From: Elusimicrobiota bacterium
Lineage (GTDB): Bacteria > Elusimicrobiota > Elusimicrobia > F11
Assembly (NCBI GenBank): GCA_022709485.1
Contig: JAKLIS010000101.1
Location: 1 to 5,902 of the forward strand
Direction of reading: 5' to 3'
Length of the DNA: 5,902 nt
Below are positions 5,210 through 5,902 of this stretch, piece by piece. Every line of letters starts with the position of its first letter. Within the stretch, counting starts at the first letter, position 1. A program made the position numbers and the translations under genes. The notes beneath the pieces are model-generated. The model saw only the letters and a list, made by a program, of their open reading frames with translations, ran no database searches and was not told the DNA's origin.

Positions 5210-5902
5210 TTAAAAGCCGTTTTCCGACTTCCAGGCGCTGTACCAACTTTCCAAGTTATTAAATTTTCCTGGGTAGGCCGCCGCCAACGCTTGATTTATA
5301 GAAAGACCCGGCTTTAACCCTTTTACAAAAAGAGAAAAATTGAGAGTTCCCCCTTTATCTAACAGAAAATCCGTCATGCTGGCGGCGGTTTTATACCAGA
5401 GGTCGACCTCGGCTTGAGTGGCTTGAAAAGGGTTAAAAGTGATGATTTTTTGAAGTGAAAACACAGTCGAATCCGACAGCGTTTCTCGCCACTCTGATTT
5501 TCTACCGGCAGGAGAATTTCCAGAATCAAAATCCGCTTCGACATTCATGGCAAGCCCTTCGTTTAAAAACCGGAGGTTCCTCACCCGTCCCCCTAAAAAT
5601 TCAGAAAAGATGAGATGGGAAATCTCATGGGCCAATACGGTCGCCAAATCAGACTGTTCAAAGGAGAAAATCTCACGTCCGGTGTTCAACCCCCCGGACC
5701 ATTCCGGTTGCCCTGTCTTTTTCAAGAACTCTTGCTTGGATCGATAAACGACAATTCTGTAATTGGACTTCGGTTTAAAAGAATAGAGAGCCGTTTTCTC
5801 CATTATTTTTGAATAAATTTTTTCTGAAACATCCACGACAAAGTTTAATATATATAAAAGTGTTAGTATTATCCAAATTCCTAATGTTAGTAAAGTTATT
5901 TT
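5210..5902 (-). CDS. Membrane-anchored HExxH...E (gluzincin, peptidase MA-like) metalloprotease, N-terminus beyond window
   Basis: The - strand frame is open from the right edge to TAA at 5212-5210, giving 230 visible residues. The zinc site is H-E-I-S-H (codons at 5629-5615) with a third ligand candidate Glu in F-L-N-E-G-L-A (codon 5560-5558), 19 residues after the second His. HExxH-x18-E with N-E-G-L-A is typical of the peptidase MA-like gluzincins. A GTG at 5836 could be taken as the start, but the same frame continues upstream without a stop and encodes I-T-L-L-T-L-G-I-W-I-I-L-T-L-L-Y-I-L, a clear transmembrane anchor or signal peptide. The true start is therefore outside the window, probably only a few codons away. 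The catalytic domain would lie in the periplasm. The gene is convergent with the Omp85 gene; the roughly 150-bp repeat element lies between them. Substrate is unknown. Confidence 0.85.
   Translation of the reverse strand, partial: KITLLTLGIWIILTLLYILNFVVDVSEKIYSKIMEKTALYSFKPKSNYRIVVYRSKQEFLKKTGQPEWSGGLNTGREIFSFEQSDLATVLAHEISHLIFSEFLGGRVRNLRFLNEGLAMNVEADFDSGNSPAGRKSEWRETLSDSTVFSLQKIITFNPFQATQAEVDLWYKTAASMTDFLLDKGGTLNFSLFVKGLKPGLSINQALAAAYPGKFNNLESWYSAWKSENGF

Larger units (their letters stand above)
5092..5213. mobile_element. Possible MITE/REPIN-like element with outer inverted repeats (tentative)
   Basis: TTAAAAAAGTGCC (5092-5104) and GGCACTTCTTTAA (5201-5213) are inverted copies with 12 of 13 matches. 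They enclose arrays B and C and the central palindrome, making a roughly 122-bp non-coding unit with nested symmetry. Partial pairing continues inward through GTGCCT. This is the shape of a small non-autonomous palindromic element. No transposase is nearby and no clear target-site duplication is visible, so mobility is unproven. The right end overlaps the last codons of the - strand metalloprotease gene and contains its stop codon. Confidence 0.45.

Noticed and set aside
5022..5213. 63-residue + strand open frame across the repeat element
   Set aside because: It overlaps the Omp85 3' end in another frame and is then translated from heptamer repeats and a palindrome. It has no ribosome-binding site and no protein-like composition.

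Overview
The window looks like chromosome of a Gram-negative (outer-membrane-bearing) bacterium. Four of its six genes encode secreted or outer-membrane products: two PorV/PorQ-like (UPF0164) barrels, an Omp85-type barrel and a small FlgD/CHU_C-like Ig-fold protein. This mix of PorV-like barrels and proteins ending in 'ASGVYFYLI...GKLAIIR' tails fits Elusimicrobiota, Omnitrophota or a related candidate phylum. That placement comes from protein style, not from a marker gene, and is tentative. There are no rRNA or tRNA genes, transposase genes or CRISPR arrays.

Layout: (1) 1-152 is the 3' end of a + strand gene whose product ends in an Ig-like, sorting-domain-like tail. (2) 281-1210 is a compact PorV/PorQ-like barrel. 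(3) 1347-2909 is a second, divergent PorV/PorQ-like barrel carrying a coiled coil and two copies of a 43-residue repeat that ends exactly at the C-terminus. (4) 2951-3328 is a 125-residue secreted protein that is little more than one Ig-like tail domain. (5) 3418-5058 is an Omp85/BamA-TamA-like protein with one POTRA-like domain. (6) 5062-5213 is a compact non-coding repeat element: three arrays of one degenerate heptamer around a perfect 13-bp palindrome, with outer inverted repeats. (7) 5210-5902 on the - strand is a membrane-anchored gluzincin-type (HExxH...E) metalloprotease that runs off the right edge.

The five + strand genes are co-directional. Genes 3-5 are close enough (41 and about 20-89 bp apart) to be one transcript; gaps of about 130 bp precede genes 2 and 3. 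A working hypothesis is an envelope-surface module. In the type IX secretion system (T9SS), PorV is an outer-membrane shuttle that binds Ig-like C-terminal domains of cargo. Here a cargo-like tail, two PorV-like barrels, a free-standing tail domain and an Omp85 insertase/translocase-like barrel are adjacent. No canonical T9SS core gene (PorK/L/M/N, SprA/Sov) is visible, so a dedicated PorV-tail pathway is an inference from context only.

The intergenic stretches at 153-280, 1211-1346 and 2910-2950 are all shorter than 300 bp. No convincing sigma-70 promoter was found in any of them.
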